The notes under the pieces were generated by a model. It saw only the letters and a program-made list of their open reading frames with translations, was not told the DNA's origin and ran no database searches. A DNA stretch of 12,288 nucleotides from Euryarchaeota archaeon UBA602 (lineage in GTDB: Archaea > Thermoplasmatota > Poseidoniia > Poseidoniales > Thalassarchaeaceae), in contig DAHO01000076.1 in the NCBI GenBank assembly GCA_002498455.1, forward strand, positions 1 through 12,288, in the 5' to 3' direction. The translations under genes were made by a program, and so were the position numbers. This document shows positions 1-6,955 of this stretch, piece by piece (within the stretch, counting starts at the first letter, position 1; each line of letters opens with the position of its first letter).

Positions 1-906
1 CTTCTCAAATCTGAAATGAATCGTTGCAACCAAGCACAGGAAACTTGGGAAGATCGCGAACTCATCTGGCGCGCGAGGCGAATGGTACATGTGTATCGTG
101 CCAACCAAGGTCAAGCCCCATCCGGACCCCTACCGTATGAGCAGGCTCTTCTGGGCTCACGTCGAGTTCGCGCTGCTTGGCAGTTCAAATCCGAACATGA
201 GCCTGAACTTACTGAACGGGTTGAAAGCCGATTTCGTGAGCATCATGGTGAAATGAATCAGTTGGGCTTGCGCTCTTGGGAAATCTCAAATCGTGAAGAA
301 CGGATTTCAAAGCGTGCATTCATCAAGAACTTGACCTATTGGATTTGGTCGATCTCATGGATGTTGGGTGTAGTATCCTGGGGAGCCGTCATCGGTTCCA
401 TCCCCCCATACATGTTGACGCGTGTCATTACCAACCAATATGTCAAGCGTGAGTCCAATAAATCGGGATTAGGCTCGATGAAAATTCTATGTTCCGTGGT
501 ATTATACCCCATATGGTGGTTGATGATTTCAATCCCCATTGGTTGGTTGATTTCCTCACCTGAATCACCCATTCAAGACGTGCAATTGCCGAGCTTGATT
601 CTGCCTCTATTGGCGGGCATCCCCTGGCCCCTAATGGCCTTCATCGTACTCTTGTGGTGGCCAATTTCTGCTCGATTGCATCTTCGATTGTATGCTCGTG
701 CGAGTCGATCATGGCGAGCACTTAGATTGGGCATAAAATTGCGCAGTGGCTCAGTTGATTGGGACACACTGTTGCAGACACATGCAGGATTGGCGGGAGA
801 ATTGGCAACCATTGGGTCGGGATTGGTTCTCCCCGGTGATCCCGATTGGGTGGAGCCGCAATCAGGCATGGAAGATTGGGAAATGGTTCGAGTTCGGGGC
901 GAATGA
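1..906 (+). CDS. PlsC-like glycerolipid acyltransferase, C-terminal part (5' end outside window)
   Basis: The frame is open to the left edge (five sense codons precede the first ATG at 16), so this is probably the 3' part of a longer gene. The visible protein has a charged helical section (residues 1-100 from that ATG) and then about three hydrophobic segments (near 104-135, 152-180 and 190-217). A helical section of the type 'ETWEDRELIWRARR', then 'LGLRSWEI', then 'IPPYMLTRVI' followed by a Lys/Gly linker and a hydrophobic 'YPIWW' segment is the layout I know from the C-terminal half of long PlsC-type acyltransferases, which transfer fatty acyl groups to glycerol phosphate at the membrane. 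The catalytic HX4D block would lie upstream and cannot be checked. The last 70 residues are soluble. The assignment rests on remembered family layout, so it is moderate. Otherwise it is a membrane protein of unknown function. Confidence 0.6.
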   Translation, partial: LLKSEMNRCNQAQETWEDRELIWRARRMVHVYRANQGQAPSGPLPYEQALLGSRRVRAAWQFKSEHEPELTERVESRFREHHGEMNQLGLRSWEISNREERISKRAFIKNLTYWIWSISWMLGVVSWGAVIGSIPPYMLTRVITNQYVKRESNKSGLGSMKILCSVVLYPIWWLMISIPIGWLISSPESPIQDVQLPSLILPLLAGIPWPLMAFIVLLWWPISARLHLRLYARASRSWRALRLGIKLRSGSVDWDTLLQTHAGLAGELATIGSGLVLPGDPDWVEPQSGMEDWEMVRVRGE

Positions 907-962
907 GTTGTCCGAACACCGGACCAATTGCTTCAATAAGCACTGAACCCCCAAGGATTCTG

Positions 963-1604
963 ATGGCACTGCTACAGCAATGGCACCGTCAACGCCCATG
1001 GCTGATGGCCGGAGTGGCTGCCGTGGGTGCAAGTTTGGGCGCTGCCATGCCTTGGAATTGGGCCGCCAGTGGTGTGATTTCGACCAATGAAAACAACCCT
1101 TGGGAACATCCTCTACGACAGAGAATCTTGCAAGTTCTAGATGCACAACCCGGTTTGGCATATCGTGAATTGCAGCGAGAACTGGGTGCAGCCAATGGTA
1201 CCCTACGACACCACTTGGATGTCCTTATTTCCAACCGTTCAATTACCGTGATTCCAGTCAATGGACGTTCTTGCCATTATGCGGGTGCACCTCAGCAAAT
1301 CGAAGTTTTGCGAGAGATGAATGTTGGCAGCTCGGAAAGTGCAGCCCGAATGATGCCGGTCGGACTTTCCGGAGCACAACGAATTGTAGTTGCCCGACTC
1401 ATGAAGAAGCCCCAGCCCAAGAGTCAAGCAGAATTGAGTCGTGAATTGGGTCGTTCAAGGGCAACCGTTCATTCAGCGATCAAGGTTCTTCGTCGACGCG
1501 GAATTCTTCACAGCCATGAATTGAAACTGGCTCCTCACCTAGAGGGTTTGCAAACCTCTGGAGTCGAGTACGAGTGGTTGGATGAACGACCTCTTCCTGA
1601 GTAA
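963..1604 (+). CDS. membrane-anchored tandem winged-helix transcriptional regulator
   Basis: A 213-residue protein with one hydrophobic N-terminal helix (about 13-35) and two winged-helix DNA-binding domains (about 48-107 and 135-190). The first contains 'LAYRELQRELGAANGTLRHH', a helix-turn-helix of the ArsR/MarR-like archaeal kind, followed by a beta wing. The second contains 'SQAELSRELGRSRATVHSAI' with 'LRRRGIL' leading into its wing. The predicted topology tethers both DNA-binding domains to the inner face of the membrane. I chose ATG 963 because AAGGA at 953-957 sits five bases upstream. An in-frame ATG at 903 overlaps the stop of the preceding gene (ATGA) and would add 20 residues, so translational coupling from there is a real alternative. 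The gene follows the acyltransferase by 56 bases and may be co-transcribed. The regulator class is well supported; its signal and targets are unknown. Confidence 0.75.
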   Translation: MALLQQWHRQRPWLMAGVAAVGASLGAAMPWNWAASGVISTNENNPWEHPLRQRILQVLDAQPGLAYRELQRELGAANGTLRHHLDVLISNRSITVIPVNGRSCHYAGAPQQIEVLREMNVGSSESAARMMPVGLSGAQRIVVARLMKKPQPKSQAELSRELGRSRATVHSAIKVLRRRGILHSHELKLAPHLEGLQTSGVEYEWLDERPLPE

Positions 1605-1675
1605 TCCGGAAATGGCTGAGTAACGACATAGTTAGGTCTGAGTCGCTTCTGACGTCGGAGAGGTTTTGAGCCCCC

Positions 1676-2797
1676 ATGCTCCGGCTGCGACCTATGCTGA
1701 GCATGCGATTGGTTGAGCAACCCGCACCTGCGGGCTCTCGCGATGTCGATCAACTGGTCAGTTGGTTACTGGACACTCTAGAATTCGTTCGCCGTTCTGG
1801 AGACGATTGGACTGGAGAGGGTGTTCACTCACCAATCCATCGAATTCTTTGTGAGTTCATGCTGAAAGAACCCGGTCAAGGCTGGGATGCACAGACACTC
1901 GGGGATGAACTAGGATTGTCACCCACCGCAATCCAATATCAATTGAGCAAACTGAACGAATGTGGACTGACTGCAGCCGTCAATCGAGATGGGTGGCGCG
2001 TGCACCACCTGCGAAATGGTTCCTTGTCAAATGCTGTTGAGATGATGGCGAACGAAGCGCGACTGGTTCTGGAACAACGACTTCGAATGCTGGATGTGTG
2101 GATGACAGAGAGTGATTTCCGGATGAACATTCCATCTGAAAAAAGGGATGATGGGCAGTTCCAAATCCAGATTCGAGGCAGAGCACCATTGCTTGAAGGG
2201 CAAGATGAATTGGACGCATTCTTGCTGGATTTGGGTTTGCTTGGGGACCGAGTTCGTCGACCAGCTGACGGTAGTCCTCTGCTTGGTCGATTGATATTTG
2301 AGCATCTGTTGAATGCACATACACCACTTTCTTTGGATGAAGCGCTAGACCAATGGGGTACTACAAGGCCTCGATTGACTAGAACACTCGATCGCTTCAG
2401 AGCTGCCGGTTTGGTTGAGCGGATCCCACGGATTGATCGACTTCCAGTTACATTGTGGTCGGCACTGCATTCCCAACACGACAGACGTGGCAGTGACTGG
2501 TTGATGAAGAAAGGTGGGTTGTCTAGAATTGATGAAAAAGTCGCCAAGAAAATCATCAAAGCCTTGGAAGGAGGTTCATTTAATGTCGAAATTTGTGAGA
2601 AAATTTTTGTCAGTGTGGAGCCTAAACAACAAATGGTTCTACTAAATTTACTCGGTGGGAAATTGCCGATTGGTTGGCGCCTATGTGGTGCCAAGTCGAG
2701 CCAAGTCTGCGAGAAAGTCCTAACCAAAGCGGACCGTACATTCAGACGAATCAAGCGTGTTGCAGAAACCTTGGAAAAAGCAATTCAAGATGATTAA
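1676..2797 (+). CDS. winged-helix DNA-binding protein, two HTH regions, function unknown
   Basis: A 373-residue soluble protein without signal peptide or membrane helix. Residues about 53-113 form a winged helix: 'WDAQTLGDELGLSPTAIQYQ' is the helix-turn-helix, followed by 'LNECGLTAAVNRDGWRVH' as recognition-helix end and wing. A second similar unit spans about 203-262 ('LSLDEALDQWGTTRPRLTRT', then 'AAGLVERI'). The 120-200 linker is helical and may dimerise. The C-terminal 100 residues are Lys-rich and match no family I recognise. ATG 1676 gives the longest form; ATGs at 1694 and 1703 are in frame. GGAGAGG at 1657-1663 is 12 bases away, rather far for a ribosome site, so the start is uncertain. 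It lies 71 bases after another tandem winged-helix gene on the same strand and converges on the next gene with only 7 bases between stops. Confidence 0.7.
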   Translation: MLRLRPMLSMRLVEQPAPAGSRDVDQLVSWLLDTLEFVRRSGDDWTGEGVHSPIHRILCEFMLKEPGQGWDAQTLGDELGLSPTAIQYQLSKLNECGLTAAVNRDGWRVHHLRNGSLSNAVEMMANEARLVLEQRLRMLDVWMTESDFRMNIPSEKRDDGQFQIQIRGRAPLLEGQDELDAFLLDLGLLGDRVRRPADGSPLLGRLIFEHLLNAHTPLSLDEALDQWGTTRPRLTRTLDRFRAAGLVERIPRIDRLPVTLWSALHSQHDRRGSDWLMKKGGLSRIDEKVAKKIIKALEGGSFNVEICEKIFVSVEPKQQMVLLNLLGGKLPIGWRLCGAKSSQVCEKVLTKADRTFRRIKRVAETLEKAIQDD

Positions 2798-2804
2798 CCC
2801 ACAA

Positions 2805-3902
2805 TCAACCAGTTGAGATGACATAGAGCGTGCCATCATCAAGAAAATTCGTGTAGAATAGAAAATCTCCACTGGGGTGGAAAACGATTGGGAGTGGACC
2901 ACTCAAATCGGATGCGAAGACCGAGGTTTCAGATGACCAACCTTGGGGCTCGCTTGCATTCTCTGTGAAATCGATGCGGACGATTTCATGGCCGACGGGA
3001 ACAATGGCATTCCAAGAGCCAAACACGGTGGCATAGACGGTATGATTACCACCTGGAAAAGAAGAGTTGGGCGGTCGGTAGGCGAGATTGTTGAGGCTTG
3101 AATGAGGTGTCCAAGTTACGATTGGTCCAATCGTTCCTGCGGGAACTGGATGATCAGGGTCATCATCAGGCCATCCATAATTTTCTCCAGGGATGAGCAA
3201 ATTGACTTCTTCAGGAGGATGATCCCCTTCCCAATCACGACCGTTGTCACTGAAGATGTAACCCATATCAGGTACCCAAATTCCATGGAAGGAATTTCGA
3301 ACACCACCTGCGAGAATGCCGTGTTCTCCCGTACTTGAATTGACCCACAATAGAGCTGCATTGCGTTCATCGACCTCATCGCATATGTTGCAAGTTGAAC
3401 CGACGTGCCAAATCACGGTCCCATTGGGCATGATGTCTAGATTGTTGGTCTGGTGATTTCCTGTAGGAATGTCATCGATGAGAGTCCATCGAGGAGCATC
3501 GTCCAAAGTAGAATCCAGAATTGTCTGGTTGATTCGTGTCAACTTTCCACGCTCTGACACGAGAATATAATCATCAAGGATGAGAATATCGTGAGGTTCG
3601 TGGACATTGGTTAACAAGGTGAAACTCATTTTTGTTGGTTTCCATTCGTCCTCAGACATATCGAAGTTCAACAGTCTGATGACACCTCCATCTCGATCGC
3701 ATACAAGTAAATCTCGATCCGAAACCCACTCAAGACAAGCAGGGCCACCGAGTCCACTCACCACCTCATCGATGACAAAACCATCCTCAACATCCGGATC
3801 ATTCCACCCTAGATAGGGTGAAACCATCTGGAGAATTAGCAGAACGACGAATAGCAGAGTCAGGACGCCAATGCCGGACCACGCTCTACGGAGATTGCTC
3901 AA
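2805..3902 (-). CDS. membrane-anchored PQQ-dependent sugar dehydrogenase (glucose/sorbosone dehydrogenase family)
   Basis: A 365-residue beta-propeller with an N-terminal membrane anchor (about 10-30) after 'NLRRAW', placing the propeller outside the cytoplasm. Family signatures are 'GNHQTNNLDIMPNGT' (148-162; H150 fits the catalytic His position), 'GSTCNIC' (168-174, the Cys pair typical of sorbosone-dehydrogenase-like members), 'GVRNSFHGIW' (200-209), 'SDNGRDWEGD' (218-227) and 'PGENYGWP' (238-245). The expected reaction is oxidation of an aldose or sorbosone with PQQ as cofactor; substrate and cofactor use are inferred. I chose TTG at 3902-3900, not TTG at 3911, because AGGAGG at 3917-3912 lies nine bases upstream of it and touches the other. 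The start overlaps the stop of the preceding dus gene (TTGA), suggesting translational coupling. No PQQ synthesis gene is in the window. The length is on the short side for the family. Confidence 0.85.
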   Translation of the reverse strand: MSNLRRAWSGIGVLTLLFVVLLILQMVSPYLGWNDPDVEDGFVIDEVVSGLGGPACLEWVSDRDLLVCDRDGGVIRLLNFDMSEDEWKPTKMSFTLLTNVHEPHDILILDDYILVSERGKLTRINQTILDSTLDDAPRWTLIDDIPTGNHQTNNLDIMPNGTVIWHVGSTCNICDEVDERNAALLWVNSSTGEHGILAGGVRNSFHGIWVPDMGYIFSDNGRDWEGDHPPEEVNLLIPGENYGWPDDDPDHPVPAGTIGPIVTWTPHSSLNNLAYRPPNSSFPGGNHTVYATVFGSWNAIVPVGHEIVRIDFTENASEPQGWSSETSVFASDLSGPLPIVFHPSGDFLFYTNFLDDGTLYVISTG

Positions 3903-4945
3903 CGACGCCAACCTCCTGCTTGTGAAGCGGTGGCGGCTGCTTCAATCGCTTCCGGTACAATGAGTGTGTTGTGGCGTCTTTGAGAGAAGGCTTCCAAGGC
4001 AATATTCAGCGGTTCCCCAATCAAGCGGAAATCCTTGATTGCATGTAAATGGGGCCGCAATTCTCGCCCACCGGGCAGACCCTTGGTGAACGAGATTGCA
4101 TGTTGCTTCATATTTCGGGCCGCATAAGGTCCTCCAATTTCATCCACCAATTCGACATATCTGTTCCATGCCCAGTGTTTCTGACCTGCTTGATTCGCAT
4201 CCCCCCATGGGGCTTCAAATTCCTCCCAACCAAGTTCAGTCTTGATGCGCCCAAAAATGCAAGGATTTCCAATGGCTCCTCGTCCAATCATCAAGCCTTG
4301 AGCGCCGGTGACTTCTAGGCACTTTGCAGCACTTTTGGCATCAATGACATCTCCATTGGCAATCACGGGTGTATTGTATGGTTCACAAACTTCGACGACT
4401 TTGGCAATCATATCCCAATCTGCAACCCCGCGATATTTCTGTGATAATGTGCGACCGTGAACACAAACTCGCAATACACCAAGTTCTGCACAACGCTCCG
4501 CAATCTCTAGTACGGTCAATGTTTCTTGATTCGTTCCAAGTCTCATTTTGACCGAGACTGGGACCTGACTTGCTTCAAGGCATCGCTCAACCATCCGAAC
4601 TAGATTGTCCGGTTCGCCCATCATTGCAGCACCTGCGCAGGTTTTGGTCACCTTGGGTGCTGGGCATCCAAAATTGAGATCAACAACATCTGCATCCTTA
4701 GACAAGAGACGAGCTGTTTCCACCATCTCATCTTCAACCCCACCGAAAATTTGTGGGATGAATGGGTCCTCACGTGGGTGAGTTTCGACTTTAGCCCATG
4801 ATTTCGCATCTTTCCGACTCAGGCCACTCGCTGCTGTGAATTCAGTCGCGGTGTAATCTGCTCCCGCCTCTTTGGCCAACAAACGATAGGCAACATCTGT
4901 CACACCGGCCATCGGTGCGAGAAACAATGGAACCGGCTCAGGCAT
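3899..4945 (-). CDS. dus: tRNA-dihydrouridine synthase
   Basis: A 348-residue FMN-dependent TIM-barrel enzyme that reduces specific uridines of tRNA to dihydrouridine. The N-terminus 'LFLAPMAGVTDVAYR' (7-21) is the classic Dus opening. 'NFGCPAPKV' (91-99) carries the catalytic cysteine C94, 'VKMRLG' (132-137) supplies the active-site Lys region, 'VHGRT' (162-166), 'IANGDV' (196-200) and 'GRGAIGNPCIF' (221-231) form the FMN phosphate-binding end of the barrel, and the C-terminal helical domain with 'HAIKDF' completes a full-length enzyme. The frame extends upstream to 4984, but AGGAGG at 4957-4952 is six bases before ATG 4945, and this start gives the family N-terminus exactly. It follows the S2 gene by 20 bases on the same strand and overlaps the next gene. 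Which uridine it modifies cannot be told. Confidence 0.95.
   Translation of the reverse strand: MPEPVPLFLAPMAGVTDVAYRLLAKEAGADYTATEFTAASGLSRKDAKSWAKVETHPREDPFIPQIFGGVEDEMVETARLLSKDADVVDLNFGCPAPKVTKTCAGAAMMGEPDNLVRMVERCLEASQVPVSVKMRLGTNQETLTVLEIAERCAELGVLRVCVHGRTLSQKYRGVADWDMIAKVVEVCEPYNTPVIANGDVIDAKSAAKCLEVTGAQGLMIGRGAIGNPCIFGRIKTELGWEEFEAPWGDANQAGQKHWAWNRYVELVDEIGGPYAARNMKQHAISFTKGLPGGRELRPHLHAIKDFRLIGEPLNIALEAFSQRRHNTLIVPEAIEAAATASQAGGWRR
3912..3917 (-). promoter_or_regulatory. Shine-Dalgarno site for the sugar dehydrogenase
   Basis: AGGAGG on the minus strand lies inside the last codons of dus, nine bases before a TTG codon that overlaps the dus TGA. It decides between two TTG candidates: the longer one at 3911 would have zero spacing. 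Confidence 0.65.
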
Positions 4946-4951
4946 TCTGAA

Positions 4952-4957
4952 CCTCCT
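4952..4957 (-). promoter_or_regulatory. Shine-Dalgarno site for dus
   Basis: AGGAGG on the minus strand, six bases upstream of ATG 4945 and located in the gap after the S2 stop. It fixes the dus start 13 codons inside the longest open frame. Confidence 0.75.
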
Positions 4958-4965
4958 GAGTACAC

Positions 4966-5574
4966 TCAGAAAGTCGATTCCCATTCTGTAACGTCTTGCA
5001 TGGTCGCCCAGGTATCATCATCCATGGAACCACGCTCTTTCAAAACTTCTCGGGAAAGCAGCCAGTAAATCAGAGACAAACTGAGCTTACCCTTGTTGTT
5101 TGCAGGAAGGCAGAGATCGACATTTCGCAAGTTGTTGTTTGCATCGCAAATGGCGACAACTGGAAGCCCACTACTGACGGCTTCGGATAGTGATTGCTGG
5201 TCTGCTTGTGGGTCGGTCACCACAATGAGTTCGGGCTCAATGTAGGTCCGCAAACCTGGGTTTGTCAGCGTCCCGGGAATAAATCGCCCAACAATATGCA
5301 TGGCACCAATAGCCTGAGCAAACTTTCGTGCGGGGCGCTGCCCGTACTGTCGGGCACTGACGACAAGAATTCGACTGGGGTCGTATCGGTTGAGGAATTG
5401 TGCGACAACACGCATTCGAGCATCGGTGTGCTCCAAATTGATCATGTGCAAACCCGTACCATCGCCGGTTGAATCACTGAGGAAAGGTTTCATGTCCGCA
5501 CTCTTCTGTAGAGCGCCGATGTGGACCTTGTGCTCCTCATAGGTTTCAAGGGGCAATAGCATGGAATCTGACAT
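4966..5574 (-). CDS. rpsB: 30S ribosomal protein S2 (uS2), archaeal type
   Basis: A 202-residue small-subunit protein of the archaeal/eukaryotic uS2 branch. Diagnostic blocks are 'LVVSARQYGQRPARKFAQAI' (70-89), 'GRFIPGTLTNP' (96-106), 'EPELIVVTDPQADQQSL' (113-129), 'GLPVVAICDANNNLRNVDLC' (136-155) and 'PANNKGKLSLSLIYWLL' (157-173). The length fits archaeal S2 and lacks the long extensions of bacterial and eukaryotic versions. ATG 5574 is preferred over GTG 5604: GAGGT at 5585-5581 lies six bases before the ATG, whereas the upstream AGGAG is one base from the GTG. It heads a three-gene minus-strand unit with dus and the sugar dehydrogenase, 20 bases from dus. In many other archaea S2 sits near RNA polymerase subunit and enolase genes; that neighbourhood is not seen here. 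Confidence 0.97.
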   Translation of the reverse strand: MSDSMLLPLETYEEHKVHIGALQKSADMKPFLSDSTGDGTGLHMINLEHTDARMRVVAQFLNRYDPSRILVVSARQYGQRPARKFAQAIGAMHIVGRFIPGTLTNPGLRTYIEPELIVVTDPQADQQSLSEAVSSGLPVVAICDANNNLRNVDLCLPANNKGKLSLSLIYWLLSREVLKERGSMDDDTWATMQDVTEWESTF

Positions 5575-5580
5575 ATCAGT

Positions 5581-5585
5581 ACCTC
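5581..5585 (-). promoter_or_regulatory. Shine-Dalgarno-like site for rpsB
   Basis: GAGGT on the minus strand, six bases before ATG 5574. A stronger GAGGAGGTGGG stretch at 5610-5600 lies 25-35 bases upstream of this ATG and is too close to the in-frame GTG at 5604 to serve it. Confidence 0.5.
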
Positions 5586-5609
5586 GTGCGGCCTCGCCAC
5601 CCACCTCCT

Positions 5610-5649
5610 CTTCATAACCGCTTCGCTCCCTCAGGAGGGATTTTCAAAC
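5610..5649 (-). promoter_or_regulatory. putative rpsB operon promoter with adjacent inverted repeat
   Basis: Within the 169-base gap between the divergent rpsB and nuclease genes, the minus strand carries two AT-rich TATA-like elements. GTTTGAAAAT at 5649-5640 would give a leader of about 40-45 bases. GTTATGAA at 5618-5611 would give about 15 bases, still including the GAGGT site. Between them lies a 6+6 base inverted repeat, TCCCTC-AG-GAGGGA (5627-5640). Neither TATA element has a convincing BRE, so the promoter position is tentative. Confidence 0.35.
5627..5640. repeat. inverted repeat TCCCTC-N2-GAGGGA, candidate operator
   Basis: A perfect six-base inverted repeat with a two-base centre, placed between or against the two candidate TATA elements of rpsB. 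The two-base centre is too small for an RNA loop, so a protein-binding site on DNA is more likely than a terminator, even though TTTT follows it on the plus strand. A chance occurrence in a GC-rich patch is possible. Confidence 0.35.
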
Positions 5650-5743
5650 GCAGTAACCCGAATAGATGGTGTGACAATAAACCGTGGGGTCGAGCGGAGC
5701 AAATCGGAAGAATGCTTAATCCCAAGAAAACTCAGGAAACGAT

Positions 5744-6955
5744 ATGGGTGAAGCCGCTACGACTGTATCTGGGCTTGACCTGACTAGACCAATCACTGAA
5801 GGCAGGAAACGGGAAGATGGACATTGGGTGGACCCACAGGGTACAGCCTTACCAGTTTCTGCATCCGATTTGGAACGTCATACCTACTGTCCGGTTTCTT
5901 GGCAACTTTCGAAGGCAGGAGTCAGTGGTGAAGGAGAAGCAATCAAACGTGGGATGCGGGCTCATGACCAAATTCATGATAAAATGCGAGAATACAAACG
6001 AGCAGAGGATAAGGCATCGCGAGAATTGGTCGTTTGGTCATGGTGGTTCACCGTAGTTTGTGCATTGTCCGCAGACTCTGCTGCTTTCTTCTTCGTAAAT
6101 CAAGGTACAATTTCCGAGGATTTCATCCAACATATTGGGCGATATTTGGTCATCCTAGCCGGGGTATGGTTACTACTGGCCATCATGCTGATCTCGTTAC
6201 CATGGCGCCGATGGCTTGGTCGACCGTTCGGCCTCGCTCAACCTCCGAAGATTGAATCGGGGTTGAATGAAGAGAAAATTGAGTCACCGTTCAATACTGA
6301 GGGGAGTGGTGTTGGAATCGCAGGTACGACCGAGGTTCGATTGCTATTCGCTTCCATTGCAGTTGCACTCCATGGGTTGGCCATTTATTGGGCTGAAAAT
6401 CGGACAACACTTGCTTTTGCTCTGATTATTTTCACACTGATTTGGTTGCTCATCACCGCATGGAAATTGCACACCGTTTTGTTGATGGAAAAAGAAGCGA
6501 ATATTGCCAAACAGGAAACGGGATTGGGGAAGGATGAGGTCTTGGCCTACAGTGACGATGCTGGGCAAAGTGCTTCATTGCTAATCGATGAAGAGACCGG
6601 TGTTCGTGGTCGACCCGATCAAATTGTGAAAATTGATAACCAATACATTCCGGTTGAACAAAAAACGGGTAAAATCCCAGAGAACCCCCATGACAGTCAC
6701 AAGATGCAGTTGATGGCCTATCTACATCTGGTCGAGAATACCACTGGTGTGAAACCGGACTACGGCATTCTGAGATACGGAACCGATACCCTGTTCACAG
6801 TACAATGGGATTCAATCACCAAGAATCAATTGCTTGATTCTATCAAAGAAGTTCAGCGCCTGATGGTAGAAGGGGGAGCTAAACGCAATCATGAACGCAG
6901 GGGAAAATGTACGAACTGTTCAAGGCGGAATCAGTGTCCTCAAAGTTTGGTCTAA
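5744..6955 (+). CDS. membrane-embedded Cas4/RecB-like PD-(D/E)XK nuclease with Fe-S cysteines
   Basis: A 403-residue protein. The nuclease parts match the Cas4/Dna2-type RecB family: 'SASDLERHTYCPVSW' (39-53, C49), 'GMRAHDQIH' (70-78, H74), 'GVRGRPDQI' (286-294, D292), 'PVEQKTGK' (303-310, E305 and K307), 'KMQLMAYLHLV' (320-330, Q322 and Y326), and a terminal 'KCTNCSRRNQCP' (388-399, C389, C392, C398). One N-terminal plus three C-terminal cysteines is the Cas4-type 4Fe-4S arrangement, so the fold and metal site look intact. Unusually, residues about 95-245, between the H motif and the D motif, contain four hydrophobic helices (about 96-118, 132-153, 197-216 and 222-243) in two hairpins joined by a polar loop. 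ATG 5744 has AGGAAA at 5734-5739. It stands alone between minus-strand genes with no cas1, cas2 or array nearby, so DNA processing at the membrane is inferred, not CRISPR adaptation. Confidence 0.85.
   Translation: MGEAATTVSGLDLTRPITEGRKREDGHWVDPQGTALPVSASDLERHTYCPVSWQLSKAGVSGEGEAIKRGMRAHDQIHDKMREYKRAEDKASRELVVWSWWFTVVCALSADSAAFFFVNQGTISEDFIQHIGRYLVILAGVWLLLAIMLISLPWRRWLGRPFGLAQPPKIESGLNEEKIESPFNTEGSGVGIAGTTEVRLLFASIAVALHGLAIYWAENRTTLAFALIIFTLIWLLITAWKLHTVLLMEKEANIAKQETGLGKDEVLAYSDDAGQSASLLIDEETGVRGRPDQIVKIDNQYIPVEQKTGKIPENPHDSHKMQLMAYLHLVENTTGVKPDYGILRYGTDTLFTVQWDSITKNQLLDSIKEVQRLMVEGGAKRNHERRGKCTNCSRRNQCPQSLV

Noticed and set aside
846..962. Longer start for the membrane-anchored regulator at ATG 846
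   Set aside because: It would overlap the acyltransferase gene by 61 bases and add a polar stretch before the membrane helix; starts at 963 or 903 are better placed.
1939..2754. 271-codon open frame on the minus strand
   Set aside because: It lies wholly inside the winged-helix gene on the other strand, is Ser/Arg/Pro-rich in the way antisense frames are, and has no recognisable motif.
5627..5645. Rho-independent-like terminator (inverted repeat followed by TTTT on the plus strand)
   Set aside because: No plus-strand gene ends here and a two-base loop cannot form a stable RNA hairpin.
5744..6955. CRISPR adaptation locus suggested by the Cas4-like protein
   Set aside because: No repeat-spacer array, cas1 or cas2 is present in the window, and the membrane insertion is unlike CRISPR Cas4, so a stand-alone role is more likely.
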